From an uncultured Mycoplasma sp. (GTDB lineage Bacteria > Bacillota_I > Bacilli_A > RF39 > UBA660): DNA of 5,011 bases. Within the stretch, counting starts at the first letter, position 1, and each line of letters begins with the position of its first letter. The position numbers and the translations under genes are program-made. The stretch covers positions 1 to 5,011 of the forward strand of contig CANOGG010000118.1 of assembly GCA_947565485.1 (NCBI GenBank), read 5' to 3'. Shown here in pieces: positions 1-5,011 of this stretch. The notes under the pieces were generated by a model. It was not told the origin of the DNA and did no database searches. It saw only the letters and a program-made list of their open reading frames with translations.

Positions 1-863
1 AGTTCGACAGGATTAACATGGACAATTACACGATATATTTTGCGATATTTTTGGGGTATTTCTTCTTCTAACCGGTCCGCTATTTGGTGAGAGGTAAAAG
101 TATTTAAGTTACCATCAACATCTATAGTTAGAATGGCGATATATTTATAACCAGTGGCAATAGTATTAAAATCACTCACATTAAGAATTTGTTTATTTGA
201 TTTGACGAAAGCGATTATTTTTTCACGTTCTTCTTTATCGAGAGAGATATCCATTAAGACTTTATAACTTTCTAGGAATATGCCAAGGCCACTGATAATT
301 ATATATAAAGAGATAACTGAGCCAAAAATTCCATCAAAAAAGTAATAGCCAAAGGAACCGATAATAATAGAAATTAGAGTGCCAGTAGTTAAAATGGCAT
401 CATTACGATGGTCTTTGAAGCTGGCTTTGATTAAGAGATTATTGTGTTTTTGATAAGCTTTTTTACAATAAAGGTATAATGAAAACTTGACGATAATAGT
501 TATTAGACAAACAAGAATGAGGTAGTAAGAAAAAGTGAATTCTTTTTGGGTAATAATGGATAAAATAGAGTCAATTAAGATTTTAATAGCCACAATAACC
601 ATAAAGATACTGATTAGGAGAGAGAAGATATATTCCGCTTTACCATGGCCAAAATTATGATCTTCATCACTTGGAGTACAAGCTATTTTGTTACCAATAT
701 AAGTCATAAGAGATGAGAAAATATCGCCAGCAGAGTTAGTGGCATCAGCAATTAGGGCCTGACTATGACTTGTAATGGCAACAATAAATTTGATGATTAG
801 TAAGAAAAGGTTGCCTATTATTCCTAAGAACCCTACTCTTTTTGTACTCTCATATCGACTCAT
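1..863 (-). CDS. Cation diffusion facilitator metal efflux protein, probably Mn-type, C-terminus cut by window edge
   Basis: This is an inner-membrane divalent-cation/proton antiporter of the CDF family. The 287 complete codons visible have no stop, so the C-terminal end lies outside the window. Six hydrophobic stretches can be seen at about residues 10-31, 35-58, 79-102, 111-132, 156-176 and 179-200. A cytoplasmic ferredoxin-like domain follows from about residue 209. The TM2 metal motif is N43-xxx-D47 (ADATNSAGD) and the TM5 motif is D151-xxx-D155 (KDHRNDA). The TM2-TM3 loop has D66, H69 and H73 in the family signature DHNFGHGKAE. The C-terminal domain has TSHQIADRLE and VHVNP, which also occur in MntE-like members. 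From family knowledge, the N-D/D-D set is that of Mn exporters such as pneumococcal MntE, whereas Zn exporters usually have His in TM5. Mn specificity is therefore an inference. The ATG at 863 has AAAGGAG at 874-880, 10 nt upstream. The family call is very secure; the substrate is not. Confidence 0.95.
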   Translation of the reverse strand, partial: MSRYESTKRVGFLGIIGNLFLLIIKFIVAITSHSQALIADATNSAGDIFSSLMTYIGNKIACTPSDEDHNFGHGKAEYIFSLLISIFMVIVAIKILIDSILSIITQKEFTFSYYLILVCLITIIVKFSLYLYCKKAYQKHNNLLIKASFKDHRNDAILTTGTLISIIIGSFGYYFFDGIFGSVISLYIIISGLGIFLESYKVLMDISLDKEEREKIIAFVKSNKQILNVSDFNTIATGYKYIAILTIDVDGNLNTFTSHQIADRLEEEIPQKYRKIYRVIVHVNPVE

Positions 864-895
864 ATAATGTCAACTCCTTTTAAGTAGCGTAATAC

Positions 896-904
896 ATTAT
901 ATCA
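896..904 (-). promoter_or_regulatory. Extended -10 promoter of the CDF gene
   Basis: On the minus strand a perfect TATAAT (901 to 896) is preceded by TG at the right spacing, giving TGATATAAT, an extended -10 element. No good -35 hexamer lies 16-18 nt upstream (TACTCT at 17 nt), as is common for extended -10 promoters. Transcription would start near 889, just upstream of the AAAGGAG at 874-880. The leader would then be about 25 nt, too short for a metal riboswitch. Confidence 0.7.
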
Positions 905-969
905 AAAATATGAGAAAAAGAGTATTATTTTTGTGTAAGTTTTAATTATTTTGACAAAAAATGGTATTT

Positions 970-996
970 AAAAAGTACCTACTTATATATAGGTAC
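970..996 (-). terminator. Small intrinsic terminator after the ucpA operon
   Basis: Arms at 975-981 and 990-996 form a perfect 7-bp stem (GTACCTA/TAGGTAC) with an 8-nt loop. On the minus strand the stem is followed by TTTTT (974 to 970). It starts 3 nt after the stop codon of the 494-residue gene and lies upstream of the CDF promoter. The stem is short and AT-rich, so termination may be incomplete and some read-through into the CDF gene is possible. Because the stem is a perfect inverted repeat, a protein-binding site cannot be excluded. Confidence 0.6.
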
Positions 997-999
997 AAT

Positions 1000-2484
1000 T
1001 TATTCAAATAAAGTATATGGTAGAAAAAGACTAATATTTATTTGATGGTTGGTTTCATCTTTTTGGTGATAGTCCATAAATATACGACGATTAGTTGGGT
1101 CAATCGTGTAGGATGCTTCATTTATTAAATCTTGGAAATCTTTGTCTAAGTTTTCCTCATAGGCTTTAAAGATACTCTCGTCATTATTTTGGATATCATT
1201 AGTTATATAATTATAAAGTTTAGTAGTAAATTCAGGGAAAATACTTGTTGGGTTAGTAGCTAGGTAGGAAGCATTATTATTACCATCTAGGAGCATATCA
1301 GATTTGTTTAGAGTATTCGTAGTTTTTGGTTTTACAATGTTGTCGCCAAGTATTCGTAAAGGTAGTGTGTCTTTATCATATTCTGAAATTTCGATGTTAT
1401 ACTTTATCTGATTAGCACTAGCCCGGTTATAATGGATGCTGGCATTAATAGCAATATATCTAAGATTAGTACTTTCTTCATTGAGATTATATTTATATAA
1501 TAATTCGTCTTCTATTTTCTTACCGATAGTGTTCATATCGAGGTCTTGTTTGATATTACTCTCAAAGTTAGCGACATCATCGCCGGTCTTATTTTCGATA
1601 TTTAGAGTGAGATAATTATTTTTAGCTAAGAAATAACTTTTAGTGTAGATATCTTCGTTGTTATTAAATTCACTCCAGGCATAAACGTTGTCATTATTGC
1701 GTTCATAAATATTGTTAATACTTAAGAAACGGTCAAAGATGGTTATATCTTCATAATAGTCAGCAAAATTGATTTTTAGGGGTTCATCATTTATTAAGAT
1801 ATCATTAAATTCAATACTTTGGGCAGTGATTTTGAAGTTTGTGTAATTATCAGGGAGATTTTTTAGGGCCATAGCTATTTCATTTTCAACATTACTCTTA
1901 AGATTACTCAAGTTATCCGTGGCACAATTAGATTTTAAACAAGCAAACTTGTATATACCATCTAAGAGAATAGAATGAAGATTAGACTCTTTATTAAAAA
2001 TATCTGCGAGGGTTAGTTCTTCACCAGTTAGTAAGTTGATATTTTTGCTTTGTTGTTTACAAGTTACAGATAAAACATTAGAGACATTAAAAGTAGTGAC
2101 GCAGGATGTTTCGCCTTTAGAATTTTGGCTGGCATCTAGCTCCTTTAACAGTTCACTTATCTTTAGTTCGACTTTATTATCTTTTAGACCATCTACTAGA
2201 ACACGACCCTTTTCGAAAGTTATTATTAAGGGGTTAGTATAATAAGTTTGGTAAATGTCGATAGTTTTAGATTCACTAGGTAGAGCCATATTTAGAAAGG
2301 TAGTTTCTTCGGTTTTGGGTGCTTCATTTTTAATTAAAGGAATGCTTTTAATACGTTTGTTATGTTTGTCGATAGAATAGAATGTGAAGAAAGCAGAACC
2401 GACTAAAATGTAGAGTAAAATTAGAACAAAAATTATATTGGCTTGTTTACTTGATTTTTGTTTATTTGGTTTTTGCTGGGACAT
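1000..2484 (-). CDS. Membrane-anchored protein with RsiV/DUF3298-like extracytoplasmic region, function unknown
   Basis: This 494-residue protein has a short Lys-rich cytoplasmic tail (1-15), one transmembrane helix (about 17-37) and a large outer region. Residues about 148-240 resemble the DUF3298 pattern of RsiV and PdaC. NINLLTGEELTLADIF (148-163) fits the 'fdlktGkeltLkDlF' strand-turn of that family. It is followed by a helical stretch and a closing strand, LKINFADYYEDI. The region before it (about 72-147) would fit the companion DUF4163-like part. The last ~90 residues have a similar helix-strand order ending in INISLFLPY, suggesting a second diverged copy. The four cysteines (C128, C142, C182, C187) all lie in the outer region and could form two disulfides. 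The cytoplasmic tail is too short for an anti-sigma domain, and no polysaccharide deacetylase domain is present, so neither RsiV nor PdaC function should be assumed. The ATG at 2484 lies inside the upstream gene with a strong SD. The family link rests on motif recognition only; the reading frame is secure. Confidence 0.85.
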   Translation of the reverse strand: MSQQKPNKQKSSKQANIIFVLILLYILVGSAFFTFYSIDKHNKRIKSIPLIKNEAPKTEETTFLNMALPSESKTIDIYQTYYTNPLIITFEKGRVLVDGLKDNKVELKISELLKELDASQNSKGETSCVTTFNVSNVLSVTCKQQSKNINLLTGEELTLADIFNKESNLHSILLDGIYKFACLKSNCATDNLSNLKSNVENEIAMALKNLPDNYTNFKITAQSIEFNDILINDEPLKINFADYYEDITIFDRFLSINNIYERNNDNVYAWSEFNNNEDIYTKSYFLAKNNYLTLNIENKTGDDVANFESNIKQDLDMNTIGKKIEDELLYKYNLNEESTNLRYIAINASIHYNRASANQIKYNIEISEYDKDTLPLRILGDNIVKPKTTNTLNKSDMLLDGNNNASYLATNPTSIFPEFTTKLYNYITNDIQNNDESIFKAYEENLDKDFQDLINEASYTIDPTNRRIFMDYHQKDETNHQINISLFLPYTLFE

Positions 2485-3415
2485 AACCGGCCTCCTTTGT
2501 TATTCGTTTTCCTTCGTTTGAAAGAATAGCTTCTTTTAGTTTAGTCGCATCGGTGCTTATTTCAGTGCTTGCTTCTTTACGAGTTATAATATAGTACTTA
2601 GTTAAAAGAGGATAAGTACCATCGGCAATGTTATCAGTTGAGGCTTCAATATCATTAATTTTTAGCAGTTTAGTATCTTTAGTATTATGCATAAAATAAT
2701 AATAGTAATAATAAGCATAACCAAGGGCATTTATGCTATTATCATACATAGCAGTAGAGTTTATGATTTCACCTTTAGAATTCACAATTTCTTTGGTAGT
2801 GGCTTTTATCATAGGAGTACTCCTCATTACTAGTTCTTTCATTCCCTCTTCAGAGCTGGAATTTAGAGGGCGACGATAAGCTAAGATTTCTGCATTAGAA
2901 CCACTTACTTCATTCCAGGTGGTAATATTCCCAGAATAGATACTAACAATATCTTCTACTTTGAGGTTATTTACTTTATTCTCACTGTTAACAAAAAAGA
3001 CTAACCCATCATTCACAACTTCGGTAATGTCAAGTTCAATTTTAGCATCAGAGGCTATTTTTATGTTTTCTTCACTGGGATGGGTGGTAATTATCAAATC
3101 TGTTTCTTTGTTGATAAGATTTACAAGGGCTTGTTCAGTATCTGTGTAACTTTCTTGGATTTTTTTTAATAAGTCTTGATTAGCAAAATAAGAGATGTAC
3201 GTATTCATTAATGGTTGAATAGCTAGGGAACAATCAACTTTAAGACCACGATTAGAAAAACTGCCTTTTAAGTCTTCAGTAATAGGAGTGGTTGGTTCAG
3301 GCTTCTTTATTTTAGATGCTGGAGGTTCGGGAAGGGCAAAATAATTGAAAGTGAAAAAACAACTGGCAGCGAGTATCAAAAGAAAAACTAAAAGAATAAT
3401 AAATTTCTTTTTCAT
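2462..3415 (-). CDS. PstS-like periplasmic-binding-fold (PBP_like_2) protein, membrane- or lipid-anchored
   Basis: This 317-residue protein is exported by an N-terminal KKK plus hydrophobic segment (5-27). LAASC ending at C19 could serve as a lipobox. The hydrophobic run continues past C19 (FFTFNYFA), so an uncleaved anchor is equally possible. A Pro-rich linker (29-44) leads to the binding domain. Phosphate-binding-protein hallmarks are TDLIITTHPS (105-114), NDGLVFFVN (135-143) and the hinge block LKVEDIVSIYSGNITTWNEVSG (151-172), which matches PstS 'Ltl.qlrdIFsGkitnW.evgG'. Where phosphate-specific PstS has R-x-x-x-SGT, this protein has RRPLNSSSEEG (181-191), so the phosphate-gripping loop is changed. 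GYA followed by six Tyr (235-240) sits at the usual 'aiGY' position. No pstC, pstA, pstB or phoU lies in the window, so phosphate uptake is unproven; binding or sensing of another ligand is possible. Its start is 15 nt after the ucpA stop, with AAAGG at 3422-3426, and its end overlaps the next gene. Confidence 0.88.
   Translation of the reverse strand: MKKKFIILLVFLLILAASCFFTFNYFALPEPPASKIKKPEPTTPITEDLKGSFSNRGLKVDCSLAIQPLMNTYISYFANQDLLKKIQESYTDTEQALVNLINKETDLIITTHPSEENIKIASDAKIELDITEVVNDGLVFFVNSENKVNNLKVEDIVSIYSGNITTWNEVSGSNAEILAYRRPLNSSSEEGMKELVMRSTPMIKATTKEIVNSKGEIINSTAMYDNSINALGYAYYYYYYFMHNTKDTKLLKINDIEASTDNIADGTYPLLTKYYIITRKEASTEISTDATKLKEAILSNEGKRITKEAGYVPAKTK
2491..2498 (-). promoter_or_regulatory. 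Strong ribosome binding site inside the PstS-like gene
   Basis: AAAGGAGG on the minus strand lies 6 nt before the ATG at 2484, and both are within the last codons of the PstS-like gene, whose stop is at 2462-2464. The 23-bp overlap and near-ideal SD fix the start of the 494-residue protein. They suggest translational coupling of the two exported proteins. Confidence 0.8.
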
Positions 3416-3430
3416 AAAAAACCTTTGATA

Positions 3431-4222
3431 CTAGACACCCATAGAAGATGTCTCAGGAAGTGTGGAACCACCATCAATAACGATACCTTGACCAGTGATA
3501 TAAGAAGACTCATTACTTCCTAAAAAGGCAGCTAGTTCGCCAATTTCTTCAGGGTCTGCAAGACGTTTCATGGGAATGGCACTGGCGATACCATCGATTA
3601 CATCCTGGGGATTACTGGCATTAGATAACACAGCCATATTATCAACTAAAGGAGTTTTTACATAACCAGGCATGATAGCATTGACGCGAACATGTTCCTC
3701 GGCTAGTTCCATTGCGAGACTTTTAGTAAAGCCTAGAATAGCAGATTTTGATGTAGCATAAGCGACTTCGCCAGAGTCAGCGACCATAGGACCAGTTACA
3801 CTTGATAAGTTGATAATAGCACCAGCATCAGATTTTTTTAAGAGTGGTAAAAACTTTTTAGTGACGTTCCAAGTGCCTAAGATGTTGATATTAAAGTGTT
3901 GATCGCGAACTTCATCAGACATTTCAGTAAAAGTTTGTAAATTACATATGCCAGCATTATTTACAATAATATCTATTTTATCATGAGTTTTAGTTATTTC
4001 ATTTAGGACAGCATCAAGGACATTTGGTTTACTAATATCAGCGATAAAACCATTAATTTTGCCAGGGTATTTATTGTTAAATTCTGTTAGAGTTTCTTTT
4101 AAATCTTCACTATAATCTAATATTATAACTTCGGCGCCATATTTTAAGTAAGTGCTAGTTATCCCCTTTCCTATTCCTTTAGCACCGCCCGTGATTAGGG
4201 CGATTTTATTTTCTAGTTTCAT
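3431..4222 (-). CDS. ucpA: UcpA-type short-chain dehydrogenase/reductase
   Basis: This is a cytosolic NAD(P)-dependent SDR oxidoreductase of 263 residues, the same length as Escherichia coli UcpA as I recall it. The cofactor motif TGGAKGIG is at 11-18. D36 at the end of the second strand (VIILDYS) favours NAD(H) over NADP(H). NNAG is at 88-91. The catalytic set is N113, S141 (within NLSSVTG), Y155 and K159 (YATSK). The PGYVKTP loop is at 185-191. Similarity to UcpA runs along the whole chain, most tellingly in MSDEVRDQHFNINI, SSVTGPMVAD, the block from IPMKRLADP to GELAAFL, and the unusual tail DGGSTLPETSSMGV. From the literature, UcpA is linked to furfural tolerance in E. coli; its natural substrate is unclear, and sugar-alcohol dehydrogenases are relatives. 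The ATG at 4222 has TAGGAGGG 6 nt upstream. It is the first gene of the three-gene operon. Confidence 0.93.
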   Translation of the reverse strand: MKLENKIALITGGAKGIGKGITSTYLKYGAEVIILDYSEDLKETLTEFNNKYPGKINGFIADISKPNVLDAVLNEITKTHDKIDIIVNNAGICNLQTFTEMSDEVRDQHFNINILGTWNVTKKFLPLLKKSDAGAIINLSSVTGPMVADSGEVAYATSKSAILGFTKSLAMELAEEHVRVNAIMPGYVKTPLVDNMAVLSNASNPQDVIDGIASAIPMKRLADPEEIGELAAFLGSNESSYITGQGIVIDGGSTLPETSSMGV

Positions 4223-4246
4223 ACTAATCCCTCCTATTATGTTTCA

Positions 4247-4275
4247 ATTATAGCATAAAACTCAAGAATTTTAAA
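4247..4275 (-). promoter_or_regulatory. Sigma-A promoter of the ucpA operon
   Basis: The -10 is TATAAT (4252 to 4247) with an upstream TG, giving TGCTATAAT, an extended -10. A -35 of TTTAAA (4275 to 4270, four of six consensus bases) lies 17 nt further upstream. Transcription would start near 4240, just before the SD at 4229-4236. The site sits directly after the terminator of the gre unit, so the operon starts independently here. No clear operator repeat is visible around it. Confidence 0.8.
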
Positions 4276-4279
4276 CATT

Positions 4280-4310
4280 AAAATACCTCTTTTGGTTTGT
4301 AAAAGAGGTA
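4280..4310 (-). terminator. Intrinsic terminator of the Gre-family gene
   Basis: A perfect 10-bp stem (TACCTCTTTT at 4284-4293 with AAAAGAGGTA at 4301-4310) encloses a 7-nt loop. On the minus strand it is followed by TTTT (4283 to 4280). It begins 7 nt after the gre stop codon at 4318-4320. The plus-strand side lacks a comparable T-run, so it is read as a minus-strand terminator. Confidence 0.85.
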
Positions 4311-4317
4311 AATTTCT

Positions 4318-4845
4318 TTAACGAGTTATTTCTTTTCTTTCGAGTTTCTCGATTTCATTTATAGTAGCTTGCATAGTTGTAACACTACGAGAAATTTCAG
4401 TTTGGTACTTTACTACTTCGCCCACACTATGACCTAGAATTGCGCGACCTAGAGGGCTATTGATAGTCGCATAAGAAAGACCGGGAATTTTTTCTTCATC
4501 TAGGACTCTATCAATTAATTTAACATTTTGAGTCATCTTTCGCGAGCTATTTTCAATACTGATAGTAATGTTAATAATATCACCAACACTTACAGTTTCA
4601 CTTTCTTCTTTTTCATTATCAATGATGATTGCATTATCTCTTAGATGATATAAATCATGGAGTGATGACTTGAGAATAGTTATTTGGTTAATATTCTCGG
4701 CATCAGTAGTGGTGTATAGACTAAAGTGATGATTGTCATTTTTACTACTATTTAAGTATTCTGCCAGACGTTTTTCTAACATTTCAATTTCGTAAAGAAG
4801 TTTTTGGTAGCCCTCTTTGCTTATCATTCTTTGTTCATTTTTCAT
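4318..4845 (-). CDS. GreA/GreB-family RNA polymerase secondary-channel factor with divergent tip
   Basis: The chosen ATG at 4845 gives 175 residues. The N-terminal coiled coil opens with MISKEGYQKLLYEIEMLE, matching GreA 'mT.eGyekLeeELe.Lk'. The C-terminal FKBP-like domain has SVGDIINITI, GLSYATINSPLGRAILGHSVGEVV and a final beta strand ending in LEKLERK-like sequence, all typical of Gre factors. Gre factors enter the polymerase secondary channel and rescue backtracked complexes by transcript cleavage, using an acidic tip (GDLxENAEY; D41 and E44 in E. coli). Aligned by hand from both ends, the coiled coil is within one residue of normal length, but the tip reads HHFSLYTTTDAEN and the two catalytic acids fall on Ser and Thr. 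The nearby D and E of TDAEN could compensate if the hairpin packs differently. It may be a paralogue with a regulatory role, so I do not assign greA. An upstream ATG at 4857 would add four residues (MVKN), but the SD touches it with no spacer. Confidence 0.88.
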   Translation of the reverse strand: MKNEQRMISKEGYQKLLYEIEMLEKRLAEYLNSSKNDNHHFSLYTTTDAENINQITILKSSLHDLYHLRDNAIIIDNEKEESETVSVGDIINITISIENSSRKMTQNVKLIDRVLDEEKIPGLSYATINSPLGRAILGHSVGEVVKYQTEISRSVTTMQATINEIEKLERKEITR

Positions 4846-4857
4846 ATTTTTAACCAT

Positions 4858-4863
4858 CTCCTC
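4858..4863 (-). promoter_or_regulatory. Shine-Dalgarno site that decides the gre start
   Basis: GAGGAG on the minus strand directly abuts the ATG at 4857, leaving no spacer for initiation there. The next in-frame ATG, at 4845, has a 12-nt gap, which is long but usable. The predicted transcription start near 4866 leaves only about 9 nt before the first ATG, which also favours 4845. Confidence 0.6.
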
Positions 4864-4872
4864 ATGTTTTTA

Positions 4873-4902
4873 ATTCTAGCGAATATGAGTGGTGGTTGTC
4901 AA
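4873..4902 (-). promoter_or_regulatory. Sigma-A promoter of the Gre-family gene
   Basis: A perfect -35 TTGACA (4902 to 4897) is followed after 18 nt by TAGAAT (4878 to 4873), a five-of-six match to the -10. It begins 10 nt after the stop of the upstream helix-turn-helix gene. No hairpin separates that gene from this promoter, so read-through from upstream could add to expression. Confidence 0.8.
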
Positions 4903-4912
4903 TATTTTTAGA

Positions 4913-5011
4913 TTATTTTTTCGGAACTTTTTCAATTTTTATCGTGTAACCGATAGGGCCTAATATTTTTAGAAGACTTATAACTGTGGGCGAGTGTAGG
5001 CCGCTTTCAAT
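4913..5011 (-). CDS. C-terminal end of an XRE/HigA-like helix-turn-helix protein, 5' part beyond window
   Basis: Only the last 32 codons and a TAA stop are inside the window. The peptide begins IESGLHSPTV, continues LLKILGPIGYTIKIE and ends in KVPKK. This fits the closing part of an HTH_3 (XRE) domain, whose usual pattern is 'riEsGk.sPtl.tLlkia.alGy.lki': the end of the recognition helix, the SPT turn and the fifth helix. It ends almost immediately after the domain, as in HigA-type antitoxins and small addiction-module repressors, rather than carrying a large effector domain. If it is a HigA, a RelE/HigB-type toxin gene would be expected just upstream, outside this window. The proline in LGP, where alanine is common, is a minor oddity. 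Because the piece is short, the family call is moderate and the antitoxin role is inference. Confidence 0.7.
   Translation of the reverse strand: MESGLHSPTVISLLKILGPIGYTIKIEKVPKK

Noticed and set aside
951..956. Plus-strand TTGACA as a possible -35 box
   Set aside because: No -10-like hexamer lies 16-18 nt downstream (AGTACC at 17 nt), and there is no plus-strand gene for it to drive.
864..999. Possible metal-responsive riboswitch upstream of the CDF gene
   Set aside because: The predicted leader is only about 25 nt, and the only stem in the gap is the terminator at 975-996, which lies upstream of the promoter.
2036..2242. Plus-strand open frame of 68 codons
   Set aside because: It lies wholly inside the 494-residue gene on the other strand, and its peptide has no recognisable domain. 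It is an antisense shadow.
1000..2484. Assignment of the 494-residue protein as anti-sigma factor RsiV or deacetylase PdaC
   Set aside because: The cytoplasmic tail has only about 15 residues, there is no adjacent sigma factor, and no NodB-type deacetylase motif is visible.
2690..2725. AT-rich repeat-like stretch encoding the tyrosine run, as a microsatellite or slippage site
   Set aside because: The run mixes TAT and TAC codons, stays in frame and sits at the conserved GY position. It is better explained as coding sequence.
2961..3149. Plus-strand open frame of 62 codons
   Set aside because: It lies wholly inside the PstS-like gene. The Ser/Phe-rich peptide is what antisense reading of AT-rich code gives, and there is no separate support for a gene.
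3333..3415. Firm lipoprotein call for the PstS-like protein from LAASC at C19
   Set aside because: The motif fits a loose lipobox, but the position three before Cys is Ala and hydrophobic residues continue after it. It was kept as one of two options, not a separate feature.

Overview
The window is a low-GC segment in which every supported gene lies on the minus strand. Transcription therefore runs from high to low coordinates. Shine-Dalgarno sites (AAAGGAG, AAAGGAGG, TAGGAGGG), TATAAT-type promoters and AT-rich codon use all suggest the Bacillota or a neighbouring Mollicutes-like lineage. The visible Trp codons are TGG, there is no in-frame TGA, and all five visible stops are TAA or TAG. This fits the standard bacterial code better than mycoplasma code 4. 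The exact organism cannot be named from this sequence.

In transcription order, the right edge (4913-5011) holds the last 32 codons of a helix-turn-helix protein that looks like an XRE/HigA-type antitoxin or repressor. Next is a sigma-A promoter (TTGACA, 18 nt, TAGAAT) and a GreA/GreB-family transcript-cleavage-factor homologue whose acidic tip is not recognisable. A clear hairpin terminator closes that unit. A second promoter with an extended -10 then drives a tight three-gene operon. It encodes a UcpA-type short-chain dehydrogenase (ucpA), a membrane-anchored PstS-like substrate-binding protein, and a 494-residue membrane-anchored protein with an RsiV/DUF3298-like extracytoplasmic part. The last two genes overlap by 23 bp. 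A smaller hairpin ends this operon, and a third promoter with an extended -10 drives a cation diffusion facilitator that runs off the left edge. Its metal-site residues (N-D/D-D) resemble those of manganese exporters such as MntE and MneP.

The housekeeping parts are ordinary. The least explained part is the pair of exported proteins: a PstS-like binding protein with no transporter genes beside it and a changed ligand-loop motif, translationally coupled to a large surface protein of unknown role and transcribed behind a cytosolic dehydrogenase. This could be a small envelope-sensing or binding module, but the sequence alone does not show its function. No CRISPR array, insertion sequence, tRNA, rRNA or riboswitch was seen. 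No gene-free gap exceeds about 140 bases.
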